A stretch of DNA of 64,000 bases, from NCBI GenBank assembly GCA_004557125.1, contig SFET01000003.1, positions 99,465-163,464 of the forward strand. The letters are read 5' to 3'. Below are positions 6,423-14,400 of the stretch, piece by piece. A program made the position numbers and the translations under genes. Source of the DNA: Clostridiales bacterium. Its GTDB lineage: Bacteria > Bacillota > Clostridia > Christensenellales > Aristaeellaceae. The notes under the pieces were generated by a model. The model was not told the DNA's origin. It worked only from the letters and a program-made list of their open reading frames with translations, and did not search any database. Within the stretch, counting starts at the first letter, position 1. Every line of letters starts with the position of its first letter.

Positions 6423-8405
6423 ATGCCCACGCTCAGCATCGATATTGAGACGTTCTCCGAGATCGACCTGCCCAAGTGCGGCGTGTACGCCTACGCGGAT
6501 CATCCCAGCTTTGAGGTTTTGCTGTTTGCCTACGCCTTCGATGATGAGAAAACACAGATTATCGATCTCAAATGCGGGGAGCCGCTTCCCCGGCGTGTGC
6601 TGGACGCACTGACGGATTCCTCTGTCACGAAGACAGCCTTCAACGCGGCCTTCGAGCGCACCTGTCTGTCGAAGTACCTCGGCAAACATCTCTCGGCGGA
6701 AGGCTGGCAATGCACCGCCGTGCAGTCCGCCATGCTGGCCCTGCCGCTGTCTCTGGAGGGCGTCGGTCAAGTCCTGAACATCGAACGGAAGAAGCTCAAG
6801 GACGGCGAAGAACTGGTGCGGTTCTTCTCGCTACCCTGCAAGCCCACCAAGGCCAACGGCTACCGCACTCGAAATCTTCCGGAGCACGCGCCGGAGAAGT
6901 GGCAGCGCTTCAAGGCGTACTGTGTCCGGGACGTGGACGCGGAGCGCGAAATCCGTCAGAAGCTGCGCAACTATCCGATCCCCGCCAGCGAACAGGCGCT
7001 GTACCGGCTGGATCAGGAGATCAATGACCGTGGCATCCGGGTCGATCCTGTGTTGGTGAAGCACGCCATTGAATGTGATCTGCGCTACAAGGAACGAGCG
7101 ACCGCCCGCGCCTATGAGCTGACCGGCCTCTCCAATCCCAACAGCCCAGCACAGATCAAGGAGTGGCTGGCCGGTCACGGCGTGGAGGCGGACACACTGG
7201 ACAAAAAGGCCGTCAAGGCGCTGATGCCCGACGCGGACGGCGAGGTGCTGGAAGTGTTGAAGCTGCGACTGCTCATGGCCAAGACATCTGTGAAGAAGTA
7301 TGAGGCCATTCAGCGCTCCGTGTGCTCGGACGGGCGCGTTCATGGGCTATTGCAATTCTATGGGGCCAACCGAACCGGCAGATGGTGCCTGACAGGAGAT
7401 CATGAAGTGCTGACAGACCATGGTTGGGAACGGTTGGATGTATGGCAGGGAGGCACGATCGCTTGTTGGAATCCAGACGGAGAAGCGGTTTCCTTTCAGT
7501 CCGCAAACGCGCTTTGTTTCCCCTACAAAGGGAATGTCTACGCCTATTCCGATAAGCGGATTGACCAGATCAGCACGCCGGATCACCGTATGTATATCCA
7601 AAAGCGGTATGGAGATAAATGGTGGGTCTCAACGGTTGAGGAAATGGCACAGTGCCGCCCGATTATCCCCTTTACCGGATACCGGCGTGTATTGGCGGGC
7701 ATGGAGCAAGCCAATCTGCGTGTATTGGTCATGATTCAGGCGGATGGGCATTACACAGAGGATGGAAGCATCCGCCTGGCTTTCTCCAAGAAGAGAAAGG
7801 TCGAACGCTGCAAGGCGTTGCTTCGCGCTGCTGGAATCATATATGCTATCAAGACCTATAACGACCGTACAGTTTTCTCAATACTCTCGAGACATGTTCC
7901 TCTCTGGCTGCGCATGTTTCATCACAAAACCTTCGGCACTTGGCTGCTTGATGAAAGTGCGGATGTGTTTTTCGATGAGCTTGTCTATTGGGACGGCTAT
8001 CGCTCGGCGGTCAACAGCATTCAGTATGTGACCTGCAATCGGAAAAATGCTGATATCGTTCAGGCGTTCGCTCACATTTCTGGTCGAAGTGCGCTCATGA
8101 AAGTAAAGCATCGTTCTAACGAGCATCCTCAATGGGGCGATGCCTATGTGCTCGACATCTGGCTCAACCCGGTGAATCGTCACGAGATTCGCAATAAGCC
8201 TGAAGCCTGTCACGCCTACACGCATATACGCGCATATAGGGATTTTGGGTACATTGGAACGCTTTGGAACAGCGAGGATGAGGAGTCATGCTTGAAAGCA
8301 CGATTGAACGGAGGTTGGTGCAGGCCGCCAAAAAGCGCGGCGGCCTTGCCCTCAAATTCGTCAGCCCCGGCACAGATGGTGTGCCCGACCGCATTGTGCT
8401 TGTGA
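6423..8405 (+). pseudogene. Family A phage DNA polymerase, broken inside an intein
   Basis: Residues 1-321 are the N-terminal part of a phage family A polymerase. They include a DEDD 3'-5' exonuclease (LSIDIETFSEIDL; NAAFE; YCVRDVDAE) and run up to the conserved GANRTGRW of the polymerase domain. At Cys322 the frame enters an intein. It never returns to the polymerase: palm motifs A, B and C are absent and the frame ends in read-through of a different gene (VRR-NUC, other frame). ATG 6423 has GGGAGGTGAG 5 bases upstream. The product could keep exonuclease activity at most. A deletion between about 8225 and 8285 probably removed the intein end, the polymerase C-terminus and the genes that usually follow. 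Confidence 0.8.
7386..8270 (+). other. Truncated intein with LAGLIDADG-type endonuclease
   Basis: The block A start is CLTGDHEVLTDHGW and block B is ISTPDHRMY, both typical of Hint domains. A homing-endonuclease motif follows (LVMIQADGHYTEDGSIRL). Splicing blocks F and G, ending in His-Asn before a nucleophile, are absent before the deletion junction near 8270, so splicing should be impossible. The insertion point, right after TGRW in the conserved polymerase TGR motif, is a usual place for inteins. The right boundary is approximate. Confidence 0.75.
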
Positions 8406-8431
8406 AAGGAGGCTGCGACACACATGAATGA
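8288..8431 (+). pseudogene. Truncated VRR-NUC nuclease (47 aa)
   Basis: ATG 8288, with GAGGATGAGGAG upstream, encodes MLESTIERRLVQAAKK and continues ALKFVSPGTDGVPDRIVLVKGG. This is the start of phage VRR-NUC proteins (about 90-100 aa). The frame then runs CDTHE and stops, losing the second half with the catalytic EVK and its following segment. It overlaps the read-through end of the polymerase frame and the next ATG, so deletions lie on both sides. Confidence 0.75.
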
Positions 8432-8945
8432 CGCGATTCAAAACATGCTGCTGGATTTGAAAGTCCGACAGCTGGCCGGTGAGCACATGCCCTGTCCCCG
8501 TTGCGGCAGAAATACCATGAAGGATAGGATTTACACCAACGCGCTCAGCCGCCACGCGGACATCTACATTTGCGACGAGTGCGGCACGGCGGAAGCACTA
8601 CTGTGTATGATGAGCAACCCGCTGCCGCTGGCATGCTGGGCAGCGTTCAGGGAACAGCCGCCTAAATCCGATTTGAAAACGCTGTCCGGCGCGGAGGCGA
8701 TGGAGCGCGTCCGCGCGGAACAGGTGCCGTTCCTGACAGAGCTGTACGAGCGCTGGCGGGCCGCGCCGCCCGGCGCGGATTTCGAAGCGTTCCGGCGCGA
8801 GGTAGTGCGGGAATGTCCGGGCATGACTCGAATGTGGGAGCACCCCTTCGCCGTGGAATATGAGACTGCGACCGGTCGCCTGTTGATTCAGTTCAGCACA
8901 GCGGAAGGCAAAACCCGTGTGCAGGGGTTCGTCATTGACAGATAA
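8424..8945 (+). CDS. Phage-type hypothetical protein with a zinc ribbon
   Basis: The 173-residue protein has a four-Cys ribbon (CPRCG at 23-27 and CDECG in the IYICDECGTAEA segment) and a helical C-terminal half ending QGFVIDR. The N-terminal sequence (MLLDLKVRQLAGEHMPCPRCG) recalls conserved hypothetical proteins of Clostridial prophages and integrative elements. The site AAAGGAGG lies 11 bases before the ATG. It appears complete; the function is unknown. Confidence 0.65.
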   Translation: MNDAIQNMLLDLKVRQLAGEHMPCPRCGRNTMKDRIYTNALSRHADIYICDECGTAEALLCMMSNPLPLACWAAFREQPPKSDLKTLSGAEAMERVRAEQVPFLTELYERWRAAPPGADFEAFRREVVRECPGMTRMWEHPFAVEYETATGRLLIQFSTAEGKTRVQGFVIDR

Positions 8946-9180
8946 CAGAGCTTGATTTCAAAGCAGTCTGGCAGTTCGCTGGGCTGCTTTTTCGTTGCCC
9001 GCAGCCTTGCCCACGTCGCGGCCACGTTTGGCCCACGTCGGCCTCCGTCCCCGTGGCGCGAGGGTTTTCCCGACCGGCGCGCGTGGGCGGCACGTCGGCC
9101 CGACAGGGCCTTGATTTCAAAGACCCGCGCAACGAGAAAAACCGCCCCAGCGGAGCGGCAATCCTCGGTTTGCCTTGGCT

Positions 9181-9771
9181 TTACCTGTATTTGAAAGCCT
9201 GGTAGCTGGTGTTGCTGAACAGCAGTCCGCGCTCATTGATGAACGTGCCCACCGTGGCGATGTATCCCGTTCTGTCCATGATGGCCAGCTTCGACTGTGC
9301 CAGCTGGCCGATATAATTCAGGAGCCGGGGCCGCGTGAGGTCGCTGGGCGCGTGAATGATTTCGGAGAGGTAGCGCGTGATGAACAGCGCCGTGTCGCTG
9401 TACTCGTGGTTGTTCGGGTCGCTGGTCAGCCGGATGATGCCGTTGTGCGCGACGCCGCACTCGCACTCCGCATCCAGCGCTTTCATGTGCGCCAGTTGAT
9501 TTGAAAGCGGAAACGGATGGGTCATCTCGGGGTTCACCCCGGCCTGCGTGCTGATTCGGAAGTGGTACACGACGCTGTCCTTCGCGGTGAAGTGTTCCGC
9601 GCAGATGGCCTCGAGAAAACTCTCGACATCCATGAAACCCTTGTGGATGTGAACCTGTCCGCCTCGGGCGACCATGTATCCCGCGCCGTGCGGGTTATGG
9701 GAGAACATGGTCTTGATTTGAGAGACGCTGGGCTGGCGAGTCCTCGCCGGGGATACGCAAATGATGCACAT
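9181..9771 (-). CDS. N-terminal-Cys hydrolase, class II glutamine amidotransferase-like
   Basis: The 196-residue protein starts MCIICVSPA, with Cys2 as the expected nucleophile after Met removal. It has the Ntn-hydrolase pattern HNPHGAGYM, VYHFRISTQAG (substrate Arg loop) and CGVAHNGII (oxyanion Asn/Gly). This is the glutaminase fold without a synthase domain, as in several phage and plasmid proteins. ATG 9771 is chosen because AGGAGGACAAAAGC precedes it and it puts Cys at position 2; longer frames exist upstream. It faces the plus-strand phage genes. The substrate is unknown. Confidence 0.75.
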   Translation of the reverse strand: MCIICVSPARTRQPSVSQIKTMFSHNPHGAGYMVARGGQVHIHKGFMDVESFLEAICAEHFTAKDSVVYHFRISTQAGVNPEMTHPFPLSNQLAHMKALDAECECGVAHNGIIRLTSDPNNHEYSDTALFITRYLSEIIHAPSDLTRPRLLNYIGQLAQSKLAIMDRTGYIATVGTFINERGLLFSNTSYQAFKYR

Positions 9772-9923
9772 GCTTTTGTCCTCCTGCTTGTGTTTTTCGT
9801 GACCGCCCCGTAGGGTGATGGTATTCATCACTCCACGAGGGCGGAAAGTCAACGGGTATCTGTGCCGGGGTGAAACTTTATTTCAGAGCTTCGCCGAGGC
9901 CGCTATTCGATTTGGAAGCTGTG

Positions 9924-10082
9924 TCAGTCGGCCGTCAGGTCGCACATCTTGCTGGAAAGGTCGCCGAGTTGATTCCAAAGCGCCTGCGCCTCCTCGGTTG
10001 CAAGTTCCATACAGCTCATCTGGCCCATCAGATTTCCGAGCTTACCCCGGTAGTCGCACAGGGCGCTGTGCAAAAGGTTCAT
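9924..10082 (-). CDS. Small element-encoded protein (52 aa)
   Basis: The frame encodes MNLLHSALCDYRGKLGNLMG and on to KMCDLTAD. Codons upstream spell ITLSLTREE, as in small proteins of Clostridial integrative elements that start ITLSLTREEMNLL; those codons have no normal start and follow an in-frame stop, so the 5' end may be damaged. It is read toward the hydrolase gene, 152 bases before it. Confidence 0.45.
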   Translation of the reverse strand: MNLLHSALCDYRGKLGNLMGQMSCMELATEEAQALWNQLGDLSSKMCDLTAD

Positions 10083-10108
10083 TTCTTCCCGAGTGAGCGA
10101 AAGGGTGA

Positions 10109-10303
10109 TTTAGCTGGGATGATGTCTTTACATCATTTGAGCTAAGACATCGGTTTTTGTTGGATAAATTACGGGTAGATTATGAGAACACTGCATCCGA
10201 AACAGAGAATGATGATAGTATTGCTGAAGTTTCTCGCTCAGAAATTAACCGGCGGGCGCGTAAGCTGATAGACATGCAGCTTTTACCTGCAGTACAGCAA
10301 TAG
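10109..10303 (+). pseudogene. 3' fragment of an unidentified gene
   Basis: A frame without a usable ATG encodes FSWDDVFTSFELRHRF, then LLDKLRVDYENTASETEND, and ends RKLIDMQLLPAVQQ. The composition looks protein-like, with acidic and helical stretches, and suggests the tail of a larger gene whose front is lost. I do not recognise the family. An inverted repeat (TTAGCT...AGCTAA, 10110-10145) lies inside it. Confidence 0.35.
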
Positions 10304-10341
10304 GCATTACAATGTGAAGCGGTAAACGAAAACTGGCACAA

Positions 10342-10400
10342 GGGGGGTAAAACTTCCCCCTAAGAAGGAAAAACAAATTTCCATAGAGAATTTTACCCCC
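10342..10400. repeat. Inverted pair GGGGGGTAAAA / TTTTACCCCC
   Basis: The two sequences are reverse complements separated by about 38 bases. Two more copies lie at 4918 and 5057, on the other side of the remnant. Confidence 0.4.
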
Positions 10401-10428
10401 ATAGCTTTAGATGCTTGATTTTCGCCAG

Positions 10429-10439
10429 ATTGTATCAAA
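10429..10439 (+). repeat. Right copy of ATTGTATCAAA
   Basis: This is identical to 4850-4860 and in the same orientation. It coincides with the AT-to-GC composition change at the right edge of the element. Confidence 0.35.
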
Positions 10440-10457
10440 TCCTATCAAGGGAGCCAG

Positions 10458-10479
10458 ACGCCACCCTTCGGGGTGGCGT
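10458..10479 (+). terminator. Hairpin ACGCCACC-CTTCGG-GGTGGCGT
   Basis: An 8-base-pair perfect stem (10458-10465 with 10472-10479) has a UUCG-like loop and a short T-rich tail. It may be a terminator at the element edge. Confidence 0.45.
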
Positions 10480-10617
10480 TTCCAATTGGTGGGATTCGAA
10501 GGGCCGGGGGCGAATGATGCTCCGGTGGAGCGACAGAGCCGGGCCTGAGCGTGGTCCATGAACGGAAGGGCGCTGCGGTCCTGTTCTGTTTTCCATTTCC
10601 CTGGATTTCCCAAATGC

Positions 10618-10658
10618 GACAACGACGGAGAGCATGATCTGTGCTCTCCGCCGTTGTC
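10618..10658 (-). terminator. Terminator of the protease operon
   Basis: GACAACG (10618-10624) and CGGAGAGC pair with GCTCTCCG and CGTTGTC (ending 10658), giving a long, nearly perfect stem just after the stop of the subtilisin-like gene. Only a short T stretch follows on the minus strand. Confidence 0.6.
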
Positions 10659-10667
10659 GTGTTGGTA

Positions 10668-11456
10668 TCAGGGAATTTCCAGATAGCCCCAGCCGTAGCG
10701 GTCGTCGAAGCCGGGGGCGCCCATGTCCTGCGCCATCGCCGCGAGGTATCCGGGAATCTGCGTTTTTTCCGTGCCACTCTGAAGGGCGGCGGCGATCAGG
10801 CCGGATACGCGGGCGGTGGAATAGGAGGCGCCCTTTTCATCGCCGCAATCGGCGCGGGCGCAGAAATCAACGGCCTCTCCATAGAGGTACCAAAGGCTGG
10901 TCTTCGGTGCGCCCTCTTCGTCCAGATCGACGCCTGCGACGCCGATCACCTCATCCCACGCGGCGGGATAGGCGATGGTGCCCAGGCCCGTGGTCAGGCT
11001 CAGGTTTCCGGCGCAGGCCACGAGGACGGCGCCCTGCTCGTGGGCATGGAGTATGGCCTCGTGCAGGGCTTCGCTTTCACATGCCAGCGTCCAGCTCATG
11101 TTGATGACGTCGGCGCGATAGGTATCCACGGCGGCGTACAGCGCGGCCACAATGGCCTCCTCGTTCATGCTGTCCTGCGCTTCAAAGCACTTGAGCATCA
11201 CGATATCCGCCTCCGGCGCGCCGTCCCGCACCAGCGAACAGACGCACGTGCCATGGCCGACGGCATCCGTGAGCGTGTCAGAGGCTCCCAGAAAGCTCTC
11301 TCCCGCGATGTGACCGTCATTGCAGCCGGAATCCAGGATGCAGACGGTGACCGCCTCTGCGGCGCAGCAGGGCACGCACAGAAGGCATGCCAGTAGAATC
11401 AGAATAGCAGGAAGAGCCGAAGCCCTTCCTGCATGGGTCGAAAACCTGTGTTTCAT
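10668..11456 (-). CDS. Secreted subtilisin-like serine protease (S8)
   Basis: The 262-residue protein has a signal peptide (about 1-33, LPAILILLACLLCVPCCA) and a compact S8 domain: Asp42 in CILDSG, His68 in VGHGTC, oxyanion Asn151 in CAGN and Ser211 in GASYSTARVSG. There is no propeptide and no cell-wall anchor, and it is shorter than typical subtilisins (about 275 aa mature). The catalytic loop is GAS rather than GTS, and many Cys are present. It begins 23 bases after the giant secreted protein, so it is probably cotranscribed and may process that protein or other surface proteins. Confidence 0.85.
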   Translation of the reverse strand: MKHRFSTHAGRASALPAILILLACLLCVPCCAAEAVTVCILDSGCNDGHIAGESFLGASDTLTDAVGHGTCVCSLVRDGAPEADIVMLKCFEAQDSMNEEAIVAALYAAVDTYRADVINMSWTLACESEALHEAILHAHEQGAVLVACAGNLSLTTGLGTIAYPAAWDEVIGVAGVDLDEEGAPKTSLWYLYGEAVDFCARADCGDEKGASYSTARVSGLIAAALQSGTEKTQIPGYLAAMAQDMGAPGFDDRYGWGYLEIP

Positions 11457-11479
11457 ATTGCACTGTTTTCCGGGAAGTC

Positions 11480-14400
11480 TCAGACCGCTTCTTCCGCAGC
11501 CGGCGCTTCCGGAACGGGTTCGGGGGCGGGCTCGGGAGCCGGCTTGGTCGTCGGCTCCTGAGTGGGTTCGGCGGTGGGCTCCGCAGTCGGTGCAGCGGTG
11601 GGTTCCGCAGTCGGCTCGGCGGTGGGCTCCGCAGTCGGCTCAGCGGTGGGTTCCGCAGTCGGCTCGGCGGTGGGTTCCGCAGTCGGCTCGGCGGTGGGTT
11701 CCGCAGTCGGCTCGGCGGTGGGGGCGACGTAGGGGATCAGTTCAAACAGCGCCTGGCCCCAGGAAACGCTGCCATCCTCCAGCACCGCGCCCACGAACAG
11801 CGCGTAGCGTCCGTCTGCGTAGTCCGATACAGCCAGCTTGATGTCCGTATCGGTGGTCTGGTCGATCAGCTCGGGTTCAGCCTTGCCGTCCAGCTTCTGG
11901 GTGTATACCAGGTACTTGGAAGCGGGCTTGCTCGCCTCCCACTCGAATTCGACGCTCGTCTGGCCCTCATCGAGCGGTATCATCCATACGCCGCCGGTCG
12001 GTTCCATCTCCAGTGTCGGCTCGATCTCGACCACATTGCCGATGGCGCCGGGTTCCGGAACGGGCGTGGGCTCTGCGGTCGGAGTGACGGTGGGCTCCAG
12101 GGTCGCATCGATGACGGGTTCCATGGTCGGTTCAACGGTGGGCTCCAGAGTTGCATCAATGACGGGTTCCTCGGTCATCGCTGCGGTGAGCATTGCGCTG
12201 CGCAGGGAATACGACGATGCAGAGACAGAGGAGAGCTCTTGGACTCCTCCGTATCCTTCCGCCGGAAGGAGGCCAATCGTCAGTTTCAGGTTGACTGTCG
12301 TGCGCATCCAGATGGACCAGTCACCGGTGTCCGGCTTCGCACCGCTTATCCAGAGATCATACACGGCAGCTTTGGTCGTCGGCGCAGCAAAGATTTTTGG
12401 CGAAATACCAACGCCATATGTATTCATGCCAGGCCTGTTGGCCGTGCATTTACCATTCTCATCGTAGACCAAGAATCCCGATGAGGTCCCGCATACACCA
12501 TCCTTGGCAGTATATGCTGCAGCGTAGGAGAAAGCCAAATAGTTGTTGGGATAAGCATCATCTTTACGGTAAAGACAAAGACTTATTGCTTCGCCAGGCG
12601 TCCACTCAACCGTACAGTAATATCCAGGGAATGGAATACTATTGGGAACGTAAGGGGCGATCTCCTTCAGGTTCGCACTGATATTCACGGTCACGGTATG
12701 CTTGAAGGTCAAGGGAACCTCGACCATCACTTTGGTGTTGTAATTCTCCGTATCCGTAGGCGTAAAGTAGGCATTTGCGGTCGTTTCAGTTTCCTGATGC
12801 TTCTTGTTCTCGCTCTCCCAGCTGAGCGTGCCGTCCACAGCCTCACCCGTACTGGGATTGGTCGGCTTGTTCTTCATGGCAGGGGTGAATTCGCTCAGCG
12901 GGTTCACCGGGTCGCGGTTTTCGGGGATGAAGATGGCGCCTTCCTTAACGTAGAAGTTGTCCTTGATCTCCGGATCGAAGTAAGGATCTGCGCGGAGGAT
13001 ATCCACGTGGAAGGTCCGGCCCAGCGCTTCGTAGTTTCCCTGGCTCGACTCGGGCAGCACGTACGTGGCATGCACCTCGTAACCGGCGCCGCCCTCGGAA
13101 ATTGCGCTGGCGTTCAGCTTCTTGTCTACCTTATCCGCATCATCCCATACCCACTTGCCGGACGGGTCCTTGCCGCTGATGTCGGCGATGGTCAGGCCCG
13201 AGATCATCTCGTTGGCGCTCGTCTTGTCCGACGTCGTTTCCGAGCTCGATTTCAGCGTCTGGCCGTAGCCCAGCGGCATGACGGAGGCGGTGCCGGAAAC
13301 CTTCAGCGTCGCCTTGGCGATGGTGAAGCTCAGCGTCTTGGTTTCGCTTTCGTCGCCGTCCGACCACTTGTAGTTCGCGGCATCCTTCAGCTTCAGGACG
13401 ACGTCATAATCTCCCGCGTTCGTGCCGCCGTTGTTGGTTTCCACGGTGTAGAAGGCGGTATCGGGAACGTTCGGCTTCTGGAGCTGTCCGTTGTAGACCG
13501 TGGACGCGATCTCGGGGATCGCCACCGTCTGCTTGTTCACGTTGACCGTCACATCGATGGAGGTGCTGTTGTAGCAGGTCAGGTCGTCCGGCGTGAAGTT
13601 CAGCGTGTAGGTGAAGCTGCCCACGGTGTCCAGCAGGGCGTTGGATTCCCAGCTGAACTTGCCCGGCACGCTGTCTTCATATTTCGTGCTGGCCGCCAGA
13701 TCGAGCGCAATGCTGTTCAGGGTGCTGCCAACCGTGACGTTGTACTCCGTCGTGCCGGCGAGCTTCACGTCCGCGCGGTTGATGGTGAAGCTGCACGTGG
13801 CGGGCTGGCTGCAATCGTAGAAGTACGCGCCGTTGTTGGCATACTTGGAAGAAGCAGAATTCTCTCTGAATTCTATGCTGGTACACTTAAACGTGAGCGT
13901 GGCAGGGCCAGGCAGGTAGCTATCCTGCTCGAGTTCTTCACCCAGGAAGTTGAAGAAACCACTATAGTGTGTGTCTTTCACGACATCTTCAAAGCGCAGC
14001 GCCACAGTGACTTCGCTTCTCTCCAAATCGCGGCCCTTGTAACTGGAATAGCTCTGATGATACTCGATTACCGGAGACACGCGAATCTGCGCCTTCACAA
14101 TGAGCTCCGTCTCGGCGGTGCTGTAGAGGGAGGCGAAATCGTCGCTGGGCTTGAACACGAGCGTCCTGTATTCGTCGTTGTCCTTGCCCTCGAGCGCGGC
14201 GGAAGCGTCCTTCCACTCGAAGGTGCCGGGCACCTCGACGCCATCGGAGTCAGTGGCCTTGCTGTCCGCGGTCACCTTCACAGTGCCGAGCTGCGTGCCC
14301 CAGGGGAAGAACTTGCTGTTCAGATCATCCGAATAGTTGAAGAAACTATAGTACGAGCCATCCAGCGCATTCGTGTAGTCGACCTCCGCGTAGAGGGTCA

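Larger units (their letters stand above)
10304..10617. other. Intergenic right flank of the phage remnant
   Basis: No gene can be supported. It contains GGGGGGTAAAA (10342-10352), TTTTACCCCC (10391-10400), ATTGTATCAAA (10429-10439) and a UUCG-type hairpin (10458-10479). The DNA changes from AT-rich to GC-rich after about 10440, so the element probably ends near here. Confidence 0.5.

Noticed and set aside
8946..9180. Small genes in the GC-rich gap
   Set aside because: Frames are short, lack ribosome sites and show no protein-like pattern; nothing else was recognised there.
10445..10777. Minus-strand frames at the right edge of the element
   Set aside because: They overlap the subtilisin-like gene end and hairpins, and their translations are Arg/Pro-rich without ribosome sites.
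11550..11725. CRISPR array
   Set aside because: The units are contiguous coding repeats without spacers, in frame with the giant protein.
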